Source: Alphaproteobacteria bacterium (GTDB lineage: Bacteria; Pseudomonadota; Alphaproteobacteria; Micavibrionales; Micavibrionaceae). Taken from it: a stretch of 64,000 nucleotides of DNA. The DNA is taken from the NCBI GenBank assembly GCA_030427385.1, contig JAUHWR010000001.1, forward strand, positions 1,794,042 through 1,858,041, given 5' to 3'. Every line of letters starts with the position of its first letter. Position 1 is the first letter of the stretch. Of this stretch, positions 10,079-19,616 are shown one piece after another. Both the position numbers and the translations under genes were made by a program. The notes under the pieces were generated by a model that ran no database searches, was not told the origin of the DNA, and was given only the letters and a program-made list of their open reading frames with translations.

Positions 10079-13000
10079 TTAAGGCCCGCTTCCCGGCACA
10101 TTACCTGGCTTAGACACCAGACGCGTTGCGGATGATTTAGCCCCGCTCACCTGTTGTCCTAAACGCCCATTAATCATAGAACCGCCCATACGCCCCAGAC
10201 CCTGCGCACCTTGTCTTAGACCTTGTAATCCCTGACGTCCAACCAAATAGCCTCCAACCGCAGCATATTGTGTCAGATTCTCAGCAGGATCCTGATAACT
10301 ATCACCAAAGCTTCTTACACCCGCACCGGCCCAACGCAGAATAGATTGCGGAATATTATCAATCAGTTTAAAGCAGGACAGCCCAATCATATAAACGGTC
10401 ATGACATAGATAACTGTAAAGAAAAACTCATCAATAATCGCTCTTTTGAAAATACCATCGGGGGTAAACTCCCCTAAAAATCCTGTTAATAATTCTTCAT
10501 CATTCCCCATCACATTCTGAACAACCAGATCAAAAATCTCATGTAGCACGCGTACCATAGCTCCAAAGATAATGAAACTGGCAATAAGAGAGAACACAAT
10601 CAGAATTGGACGTACAAATATCTCCAGTAATAGGAAATAGCCATTAGCAGCCGCATCACCCGGCAGGCCTTCCTTATCAATCCGAATATGTGCCAGCGCC
10701 CATAACGGCACACCAACCATGGCTTCAAATATAGTCTTCACCCATGTACCGACCGCAAAGAAGAAATACAGGAACGGCATGAACGGCAAGACATAAAATA
10801 ATAAGAACCCAGCTGTTAAACCGATCAAAGCGATACTAGAAAGCGCACTACTCAATGCGCCCATCAACGGGCCACTAACGCTGTCTTTACTAGCCTCTTG
10901 CATACCGCTACCGACCGCAAAAATAAGCGAGCCGACAACATTCATCAATGTACTATTCACCAAATCTTTACCGATTGCGACCAATTGCGCCATTGGATGG
11001 ACATCAAAATATTCTTCTTCCAGAATATTCATTAACCGTTTTGTCCCGAAAATACCATGCATCACGCGCTCGATTAAGTTATCATCCGCCATGATAGAGA
11101 TACTGCCGGATGCAATACCACTTTCCTGCCAATCTTTATGAACATTATATAAGACCCAGCCAATATCCATATCTCTTGTGCTCATCAGTTCCTTCAACGA
11201 ACGTCCGTCACTCACCCCTTGGGGGTTATAAGATTCTTCTAAAGATAAGTTATTATCCAATGCCATACGATGCTTACTAATTTCATCCATAACAGCAGGA
11301 ACCCTTGACATGTAAGGAATGTTTGCCGCTGCATCAAACTCACGCCCAATCACAGAGGCTAAATTATTATACCACATCCCCGCGGCAGCCCAGCCACGCT
11401 CACGCACTGTGGATGTCATGTCATAAAGATCCGGCACAGCAAGCATTGCTAGCCATGCATCTTGAATATATCCTTCAATGTAAACTTCTCTGGTCATAAA
11501 ATGACTAGTCTTAAGCTCAGAACTTGGAGGATCATAACATTCGGGAGAACCAGGATTTAGCGCATGACGACGTGCCGATAAAACAGGATCCGGATCAAAT
11601 ATAGAGGTCGTCGCAAAATCTAAATCTGTGATCAAACATGGGCGGAACCATTCTCCGAAACCGGTTTCTTTATTCTCTGTATAACGCGCTGCAATGGCTG
11701 TATTCTCTTCTGCAAACCATTCATCGATTAACATTTCATAATACCCTTTTTGCAGATGCCATGCTCCCGCCGGGTCGCTCCCCGCCATAATAGGCGCGGC
11801 CGTCGTCGTCGTTAACGTAACCTCCCCGCAATAAGGAATAATTGTATCTGGATCATTTGCGCCCGGAACAGGGGCACCAAAACGGATCACCACATCACCA
11901 TAATCAAAAAATGCCAAGGCAATATCGTAATTATCAAATGGTATGCCACCACCGCCCGTCCTAAATCTAGCGGCGCCGACTCTCGAAACCCCTACATAGA
12001 CAGTATTGTCAGGATCCGTAAGCGCCACAGGCGGAATACCCGGCTTCACAAGCCATGGACGAATGGGCTGAAACTCAACTGTCCCTCGTCTTTCATTGAT
12101 AAAGCCGCGGGCTTTCATATAGGCATACTCACAGGCCTTCACAAGCTGCATTGAAGCGATAAACGGCGATGCATCACTCATATTAGGTCGGGGCAATAAA
12201 TGCTCTGATCCGCCTTGCCCTGTTCCGCCATTACCCATACCGGCAACATTGGGATTTGCATATCCACGAGAGGCATAATTCGCCGCAACAGTATCATTAT
12301 AAGCCAGCCAACCATTAGTCGCCAAACCTGAACCCAGCTTTGCAATTGCAAGCGTCAAATATTGCCCTGAATTTAGTCCGTAAGCCACCGGAATTAGTAA
12401 GCCAATCGCTACCAACAATCTGATCGGCCCCCATACTGTATTAAATCTGGCGCCAAATGGCACACCGGTTGAAGCAGTTTCTGCAATAATAACAACCACA
12501 AAATAGATAAAAATCAGCACCGCCACAAACAACAATGACCAGGAATAAAACTCCAATAAGCTATGTAAGCCAGCATGATAAGCATATACCGGCGCCGCCC
12601 CGAACACAGGAATTGAGCCCGCCACACATGGCGCGATTGTCGCATTGGCGGGATCATCTGTTCCCAAAGCACAAGATCCGAAAAATCCCGGCACACCGAA
12701 TACAAAATCCAATAACATAAAGGCGTTATCGCTATCGGGATTCATCGTCTCAAACATGCCACCGGCATAAGCTTTAGAGAATATAAATCCGAATATAATC
12801 AAGACAATCTGAGAAACAAGAAGAACCAAACCAACTAAAATCACGCCAAATATTAATACCTGGTCGATATATTTCAGCTCAAATCTTAAATTTTTGGCCG
12901 CTGCCGCCACAACAAGACGAATGCCATAACGCCCCTTATTTTCAGACAATAAGTAAGGATGCCCCTGTGGCAGAAGACGTACAGCATAGTAAATATGTGC

Positions 13001-13108
13001 AATTAGATAGGCAAGCCATCCAAACCCATCGACCACCAACGACTTAAAGCGGGGAAAAATCCCCGGCAACATCGTGTAGGCCGCAACTTGTCTTTTATTT
13101 ATGTTCAT
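10079..13108 (-). CDS. DotA/TraY-family type IVB secretion membrane protein, paralogue 3
   Basis: First gene of the three-paralogue run and the longest (1009 aa, close to the size of Legionella DotA). N-terminal LLPQGHPYLLSENKGRYGIR corresponds to the SHPYLQAQ blocks of the other two. Membrane segments lie near 85-120, 190-220 and 235-260, followed by a long predicted periplasmic region to about 680 and a C-terminal membrane cluster with FEAMVGVPLWALAHIRIDKE and FFFTVIYVMTVYMIGLSCFK. The tail is Gly/Gln/Arg-rich and probably cytoplasmic. The 113 bases upstream, before the ferredoxin gene, are AT-rich and probably hold the operon promoter, though no clear -35/-10 pair stands out. Confidence 0.85.
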   Translation of the reverse strand: MNINKRQVAAYTMLPGIFPRFKSLVVDGFGWLAYLIAHIYYAVRLLPQGHPYLLSENKGRYGIRLVVAAAAKNLRFELKYIDQVLIFGVILVGLVLLVSQIVLIIFGFIFSKAYAGGMFETMNPDSDNAFMLLDFVFGVPGFFGSCALGTDDPANATIAPCVAGSIPVFGAAPVYAYHAGLHSLLEFYSWSLLFVAVLIFIYFVVVIIAETASTGVPFGARFNTVWGPIRLLVAIGLLIPVAYGLNSGQYLTLAIAKLGSGLATNGWLAYNDTVAANYASRGYANPNVAGMGNGGTGQGGSEHLLPRPNMSDASPFIASMQLVKACEYAYMKARGFINERRGTVEFQPIRPWLVKPGIPPVALTDPDNTVYVGVSRVGAARFRTGGGGIPFDNYDIALAFFDYGDVVIRFGAPVPGANDPDTIIPYCGEVTLTTTTAAPIMAGSDPAGAWHLQKGYYEMLIDEWFAEENTAIAARYTENKETGFGEWFRPCLITDLDFATTSIFDPDPVLSARRHALNPGSPECYDPPSSELKTSHFMTREVYIEGYIQDAWLAMLAVPDLYDMTSTVRERGWAAAGMWYNNLASVIGREFDAAANIPYMSRVPAVMDEISKHRMALDNNLSLEESYNPQGVSDGRSLKELMSTRDMDIGWVLYNVHKDWQESGIASGSISIMADDNLIERVMHGIFGTKRLMNILEEEYFDVHPMAQLVAIGKDLVNSTLMNVVGSLIFAVGSGMQEASKDSVSGPLMGALSSALSSIALIGLTAGFLLFYVLPFMPFLYFFFAVGTWVKTIFEAMVGVPLWALAHIRIDKEGLPGDAAANGYFLLLEIFVRPILIVFSLIASFIIFGAMVRVLHEIFDLVVQNVMGNDEELLTGFLGEFTPDGIFKRAIIDEFFFTVIYVMTVYMIGLSCFKLIDNIPQSILRWAGAGVRSFGDSYQDPAENLTQYAAVGGYLVGRQGLQGLRQGAQGLGRMGGSMINGRLGQQVSGAKSSATRLVSKPGNVPGSGP

Positions 13109-13221
13109 ACGTATATATATAAAATTTAGCTAAATTCAAATTATTACCATTAGTCTACCAACTTATCCTAATACTTACCAATTTTTTGATAGATTTTATC
13201 ATTTTTAATATATCACAAGCA

Positions 13222-13536
13222 CTACTCTTGGGGTACGACCTCAATCACTAACCCGTCTAAATCTTTATTCATAACAATTTGACAGGATAATCTTGAATTG
13301 TCCTGTACATTTGGTGCTTGATCCAACATATCTTCCTCATCTTCACGCGTCTGCGGTAAGCGTGCCATCCATTCGGGCGCTACATAGACATGACATGTCG
13401 CGCAACAACATGCGCCGCCGCACTCTGCCTTAATTGGAACATTATATTCACGAAGATTCTCCATCAACGTCCATCCCTCGATCACTTCATAGGTAATCAG
13501 CTGTCCCGTTTCATCACGCACTGAGATTGATGTCAT
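13222..13536 (-). CDS. Adrenodoxin-type 2Fe-2S ferredoxin
   Basis: Small electron carrier with a [2Fe-2S] cluster. The four cluster ligands fit the adrenodoxin/ISC ferredoxin pattern C-x5-C-x2-C-x36-C at residues 39, 45, 48 and 85 (ECGGACCCATC, then LSC). Cys43 and Cys44 are extra, giving an unusual CCC run. I chose the ATG at 13536, which follows the stop of the upstream gene by one base and has GGGGGT just before it; an ATG at 13551 overlapping that gene is the alternative. The arrangement implies translational coupling to the membrane protein gene. There is no isc operon around it, so it may serve another redox partner. Confidence 0.88.
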   Translation of the reverse strand: MTSISVRDETGQLITYEVIEGWTLMENLREYNVPIKAECGGACCCATCHVYVAPEWMARLPQTREDEEDMLDQAPNVQDNSRLSCQIVMNKDLDGLVIEVVPQE

Positions 13537-13537
13537 A

Positions 13538-14344
13538 CTACCCCCTATCATCTTTTTTCATTGGCGGCCCCATAAATATCCCTTTCAAAACATACGAAAA
13601 GCATATGACCACGACAATTGTGGCGGCCATATCAACCAAAAAATTTATTCCGAAATATGCCATAATCATGGCCGTCTGATTTGTCATGAATAGGGGGGAC
13701 AGAATGTTCAATAATACAAGCCCCACCAATAAAAACGGAACATAGCATGTTAACCACGCTCCAATTAAATGTAGTGAAGATGACATCCCCTTCATATTGG
13801 CCAAAAAGCGACGCACCGGTATATCAACGGCGACCGGAACATATAAGATTAAAAATTTAAATCCCCAAATCATCCCTAAAACCGCCATCGTCGCAACGAA
13901 AAACTTCATTAATGATGCTTGCGCGTCCGGCTCTGTTGATAATTGTCTTAATTCATCTTCATTTATCAAAAATGGCAACGTCAAAGCATTTTGCGCCATT
14001 TTAATCAACACGAAAACAATAATAGCGGCAAAAACGGCGCGGCCGCGTGCGGCGATAAAATTCATATCGCGCTCGACTTCACCTGATAATTTCACGGGCC
14101 ATAATTCCCCCAATACGATATAGCGCACGATATGGGCAATCATCCATCCTTCCATAAAATACGCCGGTAACATCACCAAAGTCTGGCGCAAAATATTTTC
14201 ATGAAATCCCAAAAGATACACAATCGCAAAAAATATAATCTTTGTCGCAAACGGAAACGCGGCAAGGCGTATAAAATAAGACTTGTCATTCCATGCCTTA
14301 ATATATGCTCTGCCCGATGTTTCTATAATATCAAATGAAGACAA
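13538..14344 (-). CDS. Polytopic membrane protein of unknown function
   Basis: I do not recognise a family. The 268 residues contain about six hydrophobic segments (near 27-48, 52-75, 103-125, 145-170, 197-222 and 228-255), separated by short charged loops, and end in a basic/acidic tail (KKDDRG). The start is a TTG, with AAAGG nine bases before it; no ATG gives a sensible alternative because the next Met lies after the first helix. The stop is one base from the ferredoxin start, so the two products are probably made together. A hairpin upstream overlaps the ribosome-binding site. Confidence 0.7.
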   Translation of the reverse strand: MSSFDIIETSGRAYIKAWNDKSYFIRLAAFPFATKIIFFAIVYLLGFHENILRQTLVMLPAYFMEGWMIAHIVRYIVLGELWPVKLSGEVERDMNFIAARGRAVFAAIIVFVLIKMAQNALTLPFLINEDELRQLSTEPDAQASLMKFFVATMAVLGMIWGFKFLILYVPVAVDIPVRRFLANMKGMSSSLHLIGAWLTCYVPFLLVGLVLLNILSPLFMTNQTAMIMAYFGINFLVDMAATIVVVICFSYVLKGIFMGPPMKKDDRG

Positions 14345-14669
14345 GTTAAACGGCCTTTCTGTAATGAATACAACCTAAAAAGGCCTGGATATCACTAGCA
14401 AAATTAATTACGCGCCGCTTTGAACCAACGCCTATAGGGACGGGCATAAAATTCAACCGTTTTTCTAAGTAATAATTTTGAATATCCATCATAACGTCAG
14501 GAGCTTAACCTAAGCGGGCATCCGTGACAAATAAATCGTGCATATCAACACTTAAAATTACTAACCCTTAATTATTACCATAATGTATGCACATATATCT
14601 TATCCTCTTTTTTCTAGGGACATTTTTTTTAGATTGCCGTACGTGTGCTTCTTTGGTTACTCTCAGGTT
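14345..14669. other. Intergenic region between divergent genes
   Basis: About 325 bases between the membrane protein gene (minus) and holA (plus). It holds the hairpin at 14352-14385 and AT-rich stretches that probably carry both promoters. A plus-strand extension of the holA frame to 14583 is open but has no ribosome-binding site and no family similarity. I found no tRNA or other RNA gene by eye. Confidence 0.6.
14352..14385 (-). promoter_or_regulatory. Hairpin covering the ribosome-binding site of the 14344 gene
   Basis: GGCCTTT (14352-14358) and AAAGGCC (14379-14385) can pair around a 20-base loop. Read on the minus strand, the 3' arm contains AAAGG, the likely ribosome-binding site for the TTG start at 14344. 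Pairing would hide it. The pairing is seen; a regulatory role is inference. Confidence 0.35.
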
Positions 14670-15683
14670 ATGAAGATTCCGCCGCGTAATATTGATCATT
14701 TTGTGAAATCCCCCGATCCCGCGGCGCGCGTGATTATGATTTATGGCCCCGATGACGGATTAATGCGTAGCCGTGCCAAAACCATTGGCAAAACTATTGT
14801 CAGTGATCTGAATGATCCGTTTAATGTCTCGGTCTTCAAAAGCGATGATCTGCATAACGACCCCGATAAGCTCATCAACGAAGCCGCAACCCCCTCCATG
14901 ATGGGCGGCGACCGCCTGATTATTATTGAAGATGGCAAAGATGGCCTGACCCCCGCCTTAAAAACCTATCTTACTAATCCATCAACGCAAACTCTGATTA
15001 TTATTGAGGCGGGGGATATGGGCGCTCGCAGCCCGCTGCGCACGTTATGTGAGAAGGATAAAGCCGCCGCCGCTCTGCCATGTTACATCGCCGATGCGCG
15101 CGGCCTGTCGCAAACGATCCGCGGCCTACTATCACAAGATCACTTTACCGCCTCGCATGATGCCCTGAACTGGCTGGCGGAAAATCTGGCGGGGGATCAC
15201 GGGCGCGTCCTGTCTGAAATCAATAAACTGATGATTTATATGGGCGATCGCAAACATATCGAGCTTAATGACGTACAGGCCGCATGTGGCTCAGGCGGGG
15301 CGTTGGCGATGGATGATTTTGTGTTTTCTTTGGCGGGACGCAACGCCCCCGCCATGCTCAAAGCCTATAACCAGCTCTCCCAAGAGGGCATTCCCGTTAT
15401 TGCCATGATCCGCGCCTTGCAAAACCATTTCCGCCGCCTGCACATTACAAAATCACGTATGCATAATGGCGATTCCCAAGACTCTGCCATGGCAAAACTA
15501 ATGCCAAAGGTATTTTTTAAATACGACCCTGCTTTTAAGGCGCAATTACAACGTTGGAATGAAACATCTCTCACAATGGCGCTTGAAAAACTCAGCGATT
15601 TGGAGGCATCTGCCAAACAAACCGGCACCCCGATTGATACCCTTAGCGCCCAAACATTTTTAGGTCTCTCAAAGAGCCGTTAA
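14670..15683 (+). CDS. holA: DNA polymerase III subunit delta
   Basis: Subunit of the clamp loader that opens the beta sliding clamp so it can be placed on primed DNA. The 337-residue product starts MKIPPRNIDHFVKSPDPAAR and continues with the RarA-like fold seen in HolA: VIMIYGPDDGLMRSRA at about 23-38 in the place of a nucleotide-binding loop, then MMGGDRLIIIEDGKDG, the central domain LNWLAENLAGDHGRVLSEINKL, and a C-terminal helical collar domain ending AQTFLGLSKSR. I preferred the ATG at 14670 over an in-frame upstream start because family members start here. In many alphaproteobacteria holA follows lptE; here lptE is 36 kb away. Confidence 0.9.
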   Translation: MKIPPRNIDHFVKSPDPAARVIMIYGPDDGLMRSRAKTIGKTIVSDLNDPFNVSVFKSDDLHNDPDKLINEAATPSMMGGDRLIIIEDGKDGLTPALKTYLTNPSTQTLIIIEAGDMGARSPLRTLCEKDKAAAALPCYIADARGLSQTIRGLLSQDHFTASHDALNWLAENLAGDHGRVLSEINKLMIYMGDRKHIELNDVQAACGSGGALAMDDFVFSLAGRNAPAMLKAYNQLSQEGIPVIAMIRALQNHFRRLHITKSRMHNGDSQDSAMAKLMPKVFFKYDPAFKAQLQRWNETSLTMALEKLSDLEASAKQTGTPIDTLSAQTFLGLSKSR

Positions 15684-16063
15684 GATAATGACGGATAATT
15701 CATACGATTAAGCTCGGGGGCCAGAATATCTATCCGATTTGAGATATCATCCATAATTAGATCTATCACGTTACTACCATAGGCTTTGTCTAAGATTCCT
15801 CTATTTCCTAGCAATGTATCTTGTGCCAACGCTAACCCATTTAGAATAAGCGGGCCCGATGAAACCATGCCTTCTTCAATGAGGGCCATTAACGGCTCTA
15901 AATTTGTCAGATCCGCAAAGTCTGCATCCTCCTGCGGATTTTTTTCAACGTAACCCCTTGTTTCGTCAACTAAATTTCCAACAAATCTTGACATCATATT
16001 ATCATACTCTTCCGTATAACGTACGATCCGGTTACCCTTACTATAAATTGTACTGATTTGCAT
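15680..16063 (-). CDS. Hypothetical protein, 127 aa
   Basis: No family recognised. The protein is acidic, with no signal peptide or membrane segment, and looks mostly helical (EEYDNMMSRFVGNLVDETRG, then LEPLMALIEEGM). The start is the ATG at 16063 with AGAGGA eight bases upstream; a GTG six bases earlier is the alternative. The gene ends four bases inside the convergent holA stop region. A REP palindrome lies upstream at 16149. With the other unknown genes at 16193-20051 it forms an accessory-looking patch between core genes. Confidence 0.6.
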   Translation of the reverse strand: MQISTIYSKGNRIVRYTEEYDNMMSRFVGNLVDETRGYVEKNPQEDADFADLTNLEPLMALIEEGMVSSGPLILNGLALAQDTLLGNRGILDKAYGSNVIDLIMDDISNRIDILAPELNRMNYPSLS

Positions 16064-16148
16064 ACTCACATCCTCTTTTATTTTTTGACGTAATAATTAA
16101 AAAAAGGCATAGCACAAACCCACTTACCATATCATCAAAAAAATACAC

Positions 16149-16192
16149 TTTCTGGGGACAGTCACTTTTCAAAAAGTGACTGTCCCCAGAAA
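16149..16192. repeat. REP-like palindrome, copy 1
   Basis: A 44-base near-perfect palindrome: arms TTTCTGGGGACAGTCACTTTT and its reverse complement around a 2-base centre. It ends one base before the stop codon of the 16193 gene. The core GGGGACAGTCAC is shared with copies at 19508, 20078, 20725 and 25205. Confidence 0.92.
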
Positions 16193-16657
16193 TTAACCAT
16201 CAAAACTGGGATCCATATTTGGGGCAAGGCCAGTGCCGGTGCCAACTTTGGGCATCACCATGCCGCTGCCGCCATCACGTGTGCCGCATAATCTTGAAAT
16301 AATCGCTGGGTTAATCATTTCGGGATCATAAACCATCACCGCATTGGGTGTCATCGCCTTGCCGCGCGGATGCGTTTGCAATAACATCCGCGACCAGCCT
16401 GTATCCTCATCGGCTTCCAGACGTTTAAAATAAAGACGCTCCGTGACCATGGCGCTTAAATCCGATGTCGCTTCCTCATTTAGCAATGCAACCAGATTTT
16501 TTACCGTGCTCTTGGTTAATTCCTCATCTTCGCTGACATCTTTCAACATATAATCGCCCGCATGCACGTCTTCCCCGTCATATTGGCAAAAAATCTGGAA
16601 TGACCTTGGATCATCCGGATGGGGTTCATAGTAGTAATCTTGGTTTTTACTGTTCAT
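16193..16657 (-). CDS. Hypothetical protein, 154 aa
   Basis: No family recognised. The product begins MNSKNQDYYYEPHPDDPRSF and carries alternating acidic and hydrophobic stretches, with no signal or membrane segment. The C-terminus is Gly/Met-rich (DGGSGMVMPKVGTGTGLA). I chose the ATG at 16657 with AAAGGA nine bases upstream. A longer frame would run into ahcY on the other strand and is unlikely. The gene is divergent from ahcY with 76 bases between the starts, so the two promoters share that gap. Confidence 0.65.
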   Translation of the reverse strand: MNSKNQDYYYEPHPDDPRSFQIFCQYDGEDVHAGDYMLKDVSEDEELTKSTVKNLVALLNEEATSDLSAMVTERLYFKRLEADEDTGWSRMLLQTHPRGKAMTPNAVMVYDPEMINPAIISRLCGTRDGGSGMVMPKVGTGTGLAPNMDPSFDG

Positions 16658-16733
16658 GCTTGAATTCCTTTTAAAAGCGCTATATTGTGGCGCGAAAATT
16701 AACATTAGCCCGTAACCATATAAGGACGAACCC

Positions 16734-18044
16734 ATGACTGCCGCACCGAAAGCCATCCATAATGACTATAAAGTAAAAGATATTACCCTAGCCGAATGGG
16801 GACGTAAAGAAATTACCCTCGCCGAAATTGAAATGCCGGGTCTAATGGCACTTCGCAGCGAGTATGGCGCGGCACAACCTTTAAAAGGCGCGCGCATTGC
16901 GGGTTGCCTGCACATGACTATTCAAACCGCGGTTTTGATTGAAACACTAACGGCACTTGGCGCCGAGGTACGTTGGTCATCTTGTAATATTTTCTCAACG
17001 CAGGATCAAGCCGCCGCCGCTATTGCCGCCGCCGGTATTCCTGTATTTGCCTGGAAAGGTCAAACCGAGGAAGAGGGCGAAGCCTGCATTCACGATACAA
17101 TTAAGGGGCCAAACGGCTGGACTCCTAATATGATTTTGGATGATGGTGGCGATTTAACTCGCATCATGCACGAAGAATATCCGGAATTAATGAATGATGT
17201 CCGCGGCATTTCCGAAGAAACCACCACGGGGGTGATGTTCCTGCATGAAATGGAGAAAAAAGGCACTCTAAAGGTTCCTGCCATTAACGTGAATGATTCC
17301 GTCACAAAATCAAAATTCGATAACAAATATGGCTGCCGTGAATCTCTGGTTGATGCTATTCGCCGCGCAACGGACGTTATGATGGCTGGTAAAATCGCCA
17401 TGGTGTGCGGCTTTGGCGATGTGGGTAAGGGCTCTGCCGAATCCTTACGTAATGCGGGCTGCCGCGTAATGGTTTCTGAAGTCGATCCGATTTGCGCGCT
17501 GCAGGCTGCGATGGAAGGGTTCGAAGTCGTCACCATGGAAAATGCCGCGCCGCGCGCCGATATTTTCGTCACCGCCACCGGTAATAAAGACGTGATTACC
17601 GTTGATCATATGCGCGCCATGAAGGATCGCGCCATTGTTTGCAATATCGGTCACTTTGACAATGAAATCCAGACCCAGCCCCTACGCAATATGACATGGC
17701 ACAATGTCAAACCACAAGTTGACGAGATTGAGTTTGCCGATGGCAAGCGCATTTTGCTATTGGCCGAAGGTCGCTTGGTAAACCTTGGTTGCGCCACCGG
17801 TCACCCCTCTTTCGTGATGAGCGCCTCTTTCACTAACCAGACCATCGCCCAAATTGAGCTTTGGAATAATGCGGATAAATACGAGAGCAAAGTGTACGTC
17901 TTGCCGAAACATCTGGATGAAAAAGTCGCCAGCCTACACCTCGAAAAACTAGGCGTGCAAATGACCGAACTATCCAACGATCAGGCCGATTACATCGACG
18001 TCGAAGTCAAAGGCCCGTTCAAAAAAGACACGTACAGATATTAA
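16734..18044 (+). CDS. ahcY: Adenosylhomocysteinase
   Basis: Cytoplasmic NAD-dependent enzyme that splits S-adenosylhomocysteine into adenosine and homocysteine, clearing the by-product of methylation reactions. The 436 residues show [16 protein letters not shown] (substrate domain, about 82-97), [33 protein letters not shown], the NAD-binding loop [18 protein letters not shown], and [13 protein letters not shown] with [10 protein letters not shown]. The C-terminus [11 protein letters not shown], which reaches into the partner subunit's NAD site, is intact. AAGGA precedes the ATG. The 76-base upstream gap is too short for an SAH riboswitch and none was seen. Confidence 0.97.
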   Translation: MTAAPKAIHNDYKVKDITLAEWGRKEITLAEIEMPGLMALRSEYGAAQPLKGARIAGCLHMTIQTAVLIETLTALGAEVRWSSCNIFSTQDQAAAAIAAAGIPVFAWKGQTEEEGEACIHDTIKGPNGWTPNMILDDGGDLTRIMHEEYPELMNDVRGISEETTTGVMFLHEMEKKGTLKVPAINVNDSVTKSKFDNKYGCRESLVDAIRRATDVMMAGKIAMVCGFGDVGKGSAESLRNAGCRVMVSEVDPICALQAAMEGFEVVTMENAAPRADIFVTATGNKDVITVDHMRAMKDRAIVCNIGHFDNEIQTQPLRNMTWHNVKPQVDEIEFADGKRILLLAEGRLVNLGCATGHPSFVMSASFTNQTIAQIELWNNADKYESKVYVLPKHLDEKVASLHLEKLGVQMTELSNDQADYIDVEVKGPFKKDTYRY

Positions 18045-18058
18045 GAGCAATATCTAAA

Positions 18059-19429
18059 TTATTGTGAAGATAAAGACGGTACGGCATCACACCCCGTACT
18101 GTCATCATCAAATAATATATCTGATATTCGTGTAATATGAGACGGTCCACCCGTCTCGCTTGTCGCTGTTAATTTGTCATACCTATCATTAAATGCAAAT
18201 AGAGCCTGTGTATTAATACCTGCATCCGTTAAGGCTTCGGCATTTTCTTCCTTGATATCCAAACCGGCTATCATCGCATATTCTTTAATCAAACCGTAAG
18301 TTTGCTCATTATCACCAGCGGCTATCTCAAAATCTTCCACAGAACTACATTCAAAGCTTTTTGCATTCCATTGGCCTAATGTATTATTAATCGCCGCAAC
18401 TGATTTTTCCACTTTCCAAGCATCCATTTGCTCTTGCGAAATCCCTAATTCTTCGCCGTAAATACGTTGACGCGCGGCATCAATGCGCGCATCTTCATCC
18501 TCCGAAATTCTATCGGGATCTAATACTGCATCTATTAACACCATCGCCTTAATTGAAGTATCTAGACTCATTAAATTTTCAATATCTACCTCTATTTCAG
18601 AATTCTTGAGTTGATCGATAAGGTCATGTGCTATGTATAAATTTATGTCACGCCCTTCTACATATTCCGCAGTCACGGTTTGTACATATTCGTCCAGGCT
18701 AATTCCCATCACAGCCAATGTATCACTATCTGGCTCTATATTATAATTCGGCATAATGGCTGAAGATGTGCCAATGTCGAATCCCGTCGGAAATTTAAAA
18801 AAATCACTTAACGTATTCTCGGCTGATGATAATCCACGATATCTCGGCTGTTCAATTGCGTTTTTAAAAACACCTTTAATTGCCATGCCCGGAAGAACTT
18901 CACGGGCGTGATCAATTCGTTCTTGTGTCATGGAAGCTGCGCCATCAGGCAATTTTTGATTAATAAGGTCAGCTGCTGTTTCTCCCGTAACTTCTTCAAT
19001 GCGCGCAAATTCTCTAAAACCTGATGTTATGTCTATCAACCTCTCTCTCGTTTCGAAATAATTTAAACCGCTTAGATCTATCTGTCCCCCTTCAATCTCC
19101 TCAATCATCTCTACATACTGATCAGAAGCATTCAAAAACCACTGTTTTTCACGAAGCGGTTGATTTTTTGCTTGTTCTTCTAAGTAATGATTTGGTCCGC
19201 CTCTATCACGTCTAATACTACCTCTTTCTCCCATTATAGAAAACGCCGCACTAAACATAGCATTGGCAACCTGGATATTATCCGCAGGATCATTAGACAC
19301 TGAAATAATACCTGCTTGGTACATTGATAAGGCTAATATCGTTTGAATGTCTGCCTCTTGATAAATACCGGGCGGCGTCTCAAGTAAATCTAACTTCGAC
19401 ATCTCATCTGGCGGTAATCCCTCTAACAT
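18059..19429 (-). CDS. Hypothetical protein, 456 aa
   Basis: No family recognised. It is a large acidic soluble protein without signal peptide or membrane segment, rich in Asp/Glu and predicted mostly helical (repeated short helices such as IDHAREVLPGMAIKGVF and DLIDQLKNSEIEVDIENLM). The start is the ATG at 19429, which has AGAAAG upstream; an in-frame TTG two codons earlier is the alternative. It faces ahcY with a 14-base gap and has a REP palindrome 79 bases upstream. Its size and lack of any recognisable motif make it one of the larger unknowns here; an effector-like or structural role cannot be judged. Confidence 0.65.
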   Translation of the reverse strand: MLEGLPPDEMSKLDLLETPPGIYQEADIQTILALSMYQAGIISVSNDPADNIQVANAMFSAAFSIMGERGSIRRDRGGPNHYLEEQAKNQPLREKQWFLNASDQYVEMIEEIEGGQIDLSGLNYFETRERLIDITSGFREFARIEEVTGETAADLINQKLPDGAASMTQERIDHAREVLPGMAIKGVFKNAIEQPRYRGLSSAENTLSDFFKFPTGFDIGTSSAIMPNYNIEPDSDTLAVMGISLDEYVQTVTAEYVEGRDINLYIAHDLIDQLKNSEIEVDIENLMSLDTSIKAMVLIDAVLDPDRISEDEDARIDAARQRIYGEELGISQEQMDAWKVEKSVAAINNTLGQWNAKSFECSSVEDFEIAAGDNEQTYGLIKEYAMIAGLDIKEENAEALTDAGINTQALFAFNDRYDKLTATSETGGPSHITRISDILFDDDSTGCDAVPSLSSQ

Positions 19430-19507
19430 AATCAAACTTTCTATAATGATTTTTATTTTTAATAATAATTTAAGTAAAATTATAATGCAATTTTATAACG
19501 CTATTTT

Positions 19508-19545
19508 CCGGGGACAGTCACTTTTCCAAAAGTGACTGTCCCCGG
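19508..19545. repeat. REP-like palindrome, copy 2
   Basis: A 38-base palindrome, arms CCGGGGACAGTCACTTTT and complement around a 2-base centre (CC). It lies between the 456-aa unknown gene and the 144-aa unknown gene. Confidence 0.92.
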
Positions 19546-19616
19546 GACTACATTTAACATCATTTGACACCGCATCTTATTTTGGCTACACCCAAATAAA
19601 AAAAGGGTGTTACAAA

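Noticed and set aside
14583-14669. Longer N-terminus for holA
   Set aside because: No ribosome-binding site and no family similarity before MKIPPRNID; the extension is hydrophobic by chance.
16658-16733. Possible SAH riboswitch before ahcY
   Set aside because: The 76-base gap is too short and shows no pairing pattern; it is needed for two divergent promoters.
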